Shown here: piece by piece, positions 61,490 to 64,000 of the stretch | How positions within the stretch are numbered: the stretch's first letter is position 1 | Layout of the letters: each line of letters starts with the position of its first letter | DNA from: Pantoea sp. 18069 | GTDB lineage: Bacteria; Pseudomonadota; Gammaproteobacteria; Burkholderiales; Burkholderiaceae_C | Length of the DNA stretch: 64,000 nt | Direction of reading: 5' to 3' | Assembly (NCBI RefSeq): GCF_902706035.1 | Contig: NZ_CACSJA010000018.1 | Span: 44,807 to 108,806 of the forward strand | Notes under the pieces: model-generated | Database searches by the model: none | Seen by the model: only the letters and a program-made list of their open reading frames with translations | Told to the model about the DNA's origin: nothing | Made by a program: the position numbers and the translations under genes

Positions 61490-62049
61490 GGCAGTTCCTT
61501 GGGCGCAGGGGCTTGCGCGCCGTCTTCCTTGAGGTAGCGGCTCAGGTACAGCGCCTGGGCGACCACGAACACCAGCATCAGGCCCATGCCGCCGAACAGC
61601 TTGAAGTTGACCCAGGTGTCGGTATCGAAGTGGAAGGCGATCCACAGGTTGAGCGCGCCCATTGCGGCGAAGAATGCGGCCCAGGCCCAGTTGAGCTTGA
61701 GCCAGACCGGGTCGGGCAGTTGCAGCTGCGCGCCCATGATCGAGCGCAGCAGGTTCTTGCGGAAAAGCAGCTGGCCGACAAGCAGCGCGCCGCCCATGAG
61801 CCAGTAGAGCACCGTGGGCTTCCACTTGATGAAGGTTTCACTTTCGGCCAGCAGCGTGGCGCCGCCGAACAGCACGATCACGCCCAGGCTGACCCATTGC
61901 ATGGGCTCGACGCGGCCGTTGCGCAGGCGCAGGTAGGCGATCTGCAGCACCGTCGCGACGATCGCCACGGCCGTGGCCGCGTAGATGCCCCAGACCTTGA
62001 AGGCGACAAAGAACAGGATGATGGGAAAGAAGTCGATCAGTAATTTCAT
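61486..62049 (-). CDS. yciB: YciB/IspA-family septation-linked membrane protein
   Basis: A 187-residue inner-membrane protein with five helices and the family motifs LLIDFFPIILFFVAFK, SETFIKWKPTVLYWLMGG, GQLLFRKNLLRSIMGAQLQLP and WVNFKLFGGMGLMLVFVVAQ. E. coli YciB is linked to envelope synthesis and septation. ATG 62049 is the family start. It overlaps bolA. Confidence 0.94.
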   Translation of the reverse strand: MKLLIDFFPIILFFVAFKVWGIYAATAVAIVATVLQIAYLRLRNGRVEPMQWVSLGVIVLFGGATLLAESETFIKWKPTVLYWLMGGALLVGQLLFRKNLLRSIMGAQLQLPDPVWLKLNWAWAAFFAAMGALNLWIAFHFDTDTWVNFKLFGGMGLMLVFVVAQALYLSRYLKEDGAQAPAPKELP

Positions 62050-62108
62050 GGGGCTTGCGGGCCAGAGGGGCAAAAGGGCACGCCGCTGCGGTTGCAGCGG
62101 CGCAGGGG

Positions 62109-62522
62109 TCAGGACGTGCTGGGCGAAAAGTCCAGGGACGCCGAGTTCATGCAGTAGCGCAGGCCCGTGGGCTGCGGCCCGTCTTCGAAGACATGGCCCA
62201 GATGGGCGCCGCATTGTGCGCAGACGGTTTCGGTACGGCTCATACCGTGGCTGTGATCGACGATTTCGCGAATGGTTCCTGGAATGGCCTGCGAAAAGCT
62301 GGGCCAGCCGCAGCCGGCGTCGAACTTGGCGTTGGCCGCGAACAGCTTGGCGCCGCAGCAGATGCAGTGGTAGCTGCCGTCGGCCCAGTGCTGCTCATAT
62401 TTGCCGCTGTAGGGCCGCTCGGTTGCTGCGTGGCGGGTGATCTGGTAGGCGCCCGGCTCGGCGCCTTTTTCCTGCAGCGCGGCATGCCACTGGGCGTCGG
62501 TTTTCTGGATGGGAAAGCTCAT
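62109..62522 (-). CDS. msrB: Peptide-methionine (R)-S-oxide reductase
   Basis: A 137-residue enzyme repairing methionine-R-sulfoxide. It carries the zinc pairs CICCGAKLF and [23 protein letters not shown] and the catalytic Cys in [11 protein letters not shown]. It overlaps the selO stop by 4 bases, so the two are co-translated. Confidence 0.96.
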   Translation of the reverse strand: MSFPIQKTDAQWHAALQEKGAEPGAYQITRHAATERPYSGKYEQHWADGSYHCICCGAKLFAANAKFDAGCGWPSFSQAIPGTIREIVDHSHGMSRTETVCAQCGAHLGHVFEDGPQPTGLRYCMNSASLDFSPSTS

Positions 62523-63984
62523 GATGAACAGCTGATGGCGATGGATGAGGCCCATTCTGGCGCAAATCCGGACCATTGCGCGTGTTCGGGATGGGTGTCG
62601 TAGGGGCGTTCGAGCACCTGCAGCAGTTGCTGCAGCACGCTGAAGTCGCCTTCGCTGGCGGCGCGGATCGCGAGTTCACCGAGGTGATTGCGCAGCACGT
62701 AGCGCGGATTGCGCGCGCGCATGCCGCTGGCGGCGCTGCCCGCATCGGTCTGCACCAGCCGTTCGGAATAGGCCAGCAGCCAGCCATCCCAGCCTTCGCG
62801 GTCGAGGAACAGGTCGCGCACGGGCGTGAAGTCGCCCGAGGCCACGGCATCGGTCAGGCGCAGCCAGAACACCGTGTAATCGACGCGGTTCGCGGCCAGC
62901 AGGCCCAGCAGCTGGTCGATCAGCGCACCGTCGCTTTCGCTGTGCCGCGCATCGTCCTGGCGATGGACCAGGCCCAGCTTGGCGCGCATGCGTGCGAGGA
63001 ACGCAAGCGCATAGACCGTCTTGTAGGAGGCCAGCGCTGCGAGCGCCGTTTCCTGGTCTTCGATCAGCGGCATCAGCGCCTGTGCCAGGCAAAACAGGTT
63101 CCAGTAGGCGACCTGGGGCTGGCGGTTGAACGCATAGCGGCCCTGCGTGTCGCTGTGGTTGCAGATGTGCCCCGGGTCGAAGGTGTCGAGGAACTGGAAC
63201 GGGCCGTAGTCTATGGTCAGCCCGAGGATGCTCATGTTGTCGGTGTTCATCACCCCATGGCAAAAGCCCACGGCCTGCCAATGGGCCAGCAGCTCGGCCG
63301 TGCGTTCGCTCACGGCCTGCAGCAGCGCCGCGTAGGGGTTGGGGGTACTGCGGCAGGCGGGGTAGTAGTGGGCGATCACATGGTCGGCGAGCGCGCGCAG
63401 TTCAGGCACCTGGTCGCGCGCGGCGAAATGCTCGAAATGGCCGAAGCGTATGAAGCTGGGCGCGAAGCGCGTGACCACGGCCGCGGTTTCGCGCGTCTCG
63501 CGCTGCACCGGCAGCGGCGAGCCGGTCACGCTGAGCGCGCGCGTGGTCGGTATGCCCAGCGCGTGCATGGCTTCGCTGCAGAGGAATTCGCGGATGCTAG
63601 AGCGCAGCACGGCGCGGCCATCGCCGCCGCGCGAGTAGGGCGTGCGGCCCGCGCCCTTGAGCTGGATTTCGAGGTGCTGCGCGGTCTCGCCCAGCAGGAT
63701 GGCGCGCCCGTCGCCGAGCTGGCCGGCCCACAGGCCGAACTGGTGGCCGCTGTAGACCGTGGCCATGGGCTGGCTGCCCGCCAGCAATTGGTTGCCGCTG
63801 AGCGCCTGCAGCGCTTCGTCGCTGGCGAGCCACCCGGGCGGCAGGCCCAGCGCCTGGGCCGCGGGGCGGCTCACCGCGACCCAGTACGGCGCGGGCACGG
63901 GCGTGGGCTGCAGGTGGGTGAAGAAGGCCGGGCCCAGCGCGGCAAAGCCGGGCTGCCAGCCCCAGTCGGGACGGGGGGCGGGGT
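62519..63984 (-). CDS. selO: Protein adenylyltransferase SelO, 5' end cut off
   Basis: A SelO (YdiU/UPF0061) pseudokinase, which AMPylates protein substrates and is linked to redox homeostasis. Motifs: [69 protein letters not shown]. The frame stays open and family-like ([20 protein letters not shown]) upstream of 63898 as far as base 63984, where adapter sequence begins, so the N-terminal residues are missing. A GTG at 63898 is internal, not the start. Confidence 0.94.
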
Positions 63985-64000
63985 CTGTCTCTTATACACA
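63985..64000. other. Nextera/Tn5 mosaic-end adapter sequence
   Basis: CTGTCTCTTATACACA is identical to the first 16 bases of the 19-base Tn5 mosaic end used in Nextera library preparation. It directly abuts the selO coding sequence at the very end of the window, so it is a sequencing artefact rather than genomic DNA. Confidence 0.95.

Noticed and set aside
1..64000. CRISPR array, prophage or intact insertion sequence
   Set aside because: No regularly spaced short repeats, cas genes, phage structural genes or intact transposase were seen on either strand.

Overview
The window is GC-rich, densely packed bacterial chromosome. The gene set suggests a betaproteobacterium of the order Burkholderiales, most likely the family Comamonadaceae. 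The pointers are a Bug-type solute-binding protein, the DUF3649/PepSY/DUF3325 iron trio, an N-terminally extended ThiE, a FimV-like protein and GC-rich intergenic hairpin repeats. The family placement is inference; no rRNA or other phylogenetic marker is present. The right end (63985-64000) is sequencing-adapter sequence, so the window ends at a contig edge inside selO.

Positions 1-34000 form an iron-acquisition island. A minus-strand trio (DUF3649, PepSY membrane protein, DUF3325; 446-2816) diverges, around a Fur-box-like site, from a MacA-MacB-TolC-type tripartite exporter (3245-8151). A two-component system follows behind a second Fur-like site (8429-10551). On the minus strand come a TonB-dependent receptor and a SAM methyltransferase (14050-10586). 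A run of 16 minus-strand genes (33490 down to 14390) then encodes a complete enterobactin-type catecholate pathway: entC, entB, entA, entE, a free-standing aryl carrier protein, and entF, whose adenylation pocket reads as a serine code. The same run holds an MFS exporter, an esterase, an ABC importer with two different binding proteins, a beta-propeller lipoprotein and an atypical Fur-family regulator. It ends, with 4-bp overlaps or very short gaps, in a Bug-type binding protein and an M20 amidohydrolase of the hippurate-hydrolase type. A third Fur-like site lies upstream of the run. The two terminal genes suggest uptake and recycling of dihydroxybenzoyl-serine, which is an inference.

Positions 34300-47100 are mostly housekeeping: a MocR-type regulator with a small divergent membrane protein, tRNA-Thr(CGT) with a terminator, fbp, pepN, prfB with its programmed frameshift, a chemoreceptor with a CheR-type tail, an intergenic hairpin repeat pair, and a Crp/Fnr regulator - phosphotransferase - acyl-CoA dehydrogenase set.

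Positions 47100-64000 hold a FimV-like protein, a TPP-riboswitch-led thiOSGE operon, divergent eutBC followed by thiD, an SH3-domain protein, several small uncharacterised genes, a divergent SDR/MFS pair around a palindrome, a parvulin-type peptidyl-prolyl isomerase, bolA, yciB, msrB and a truncated selO.
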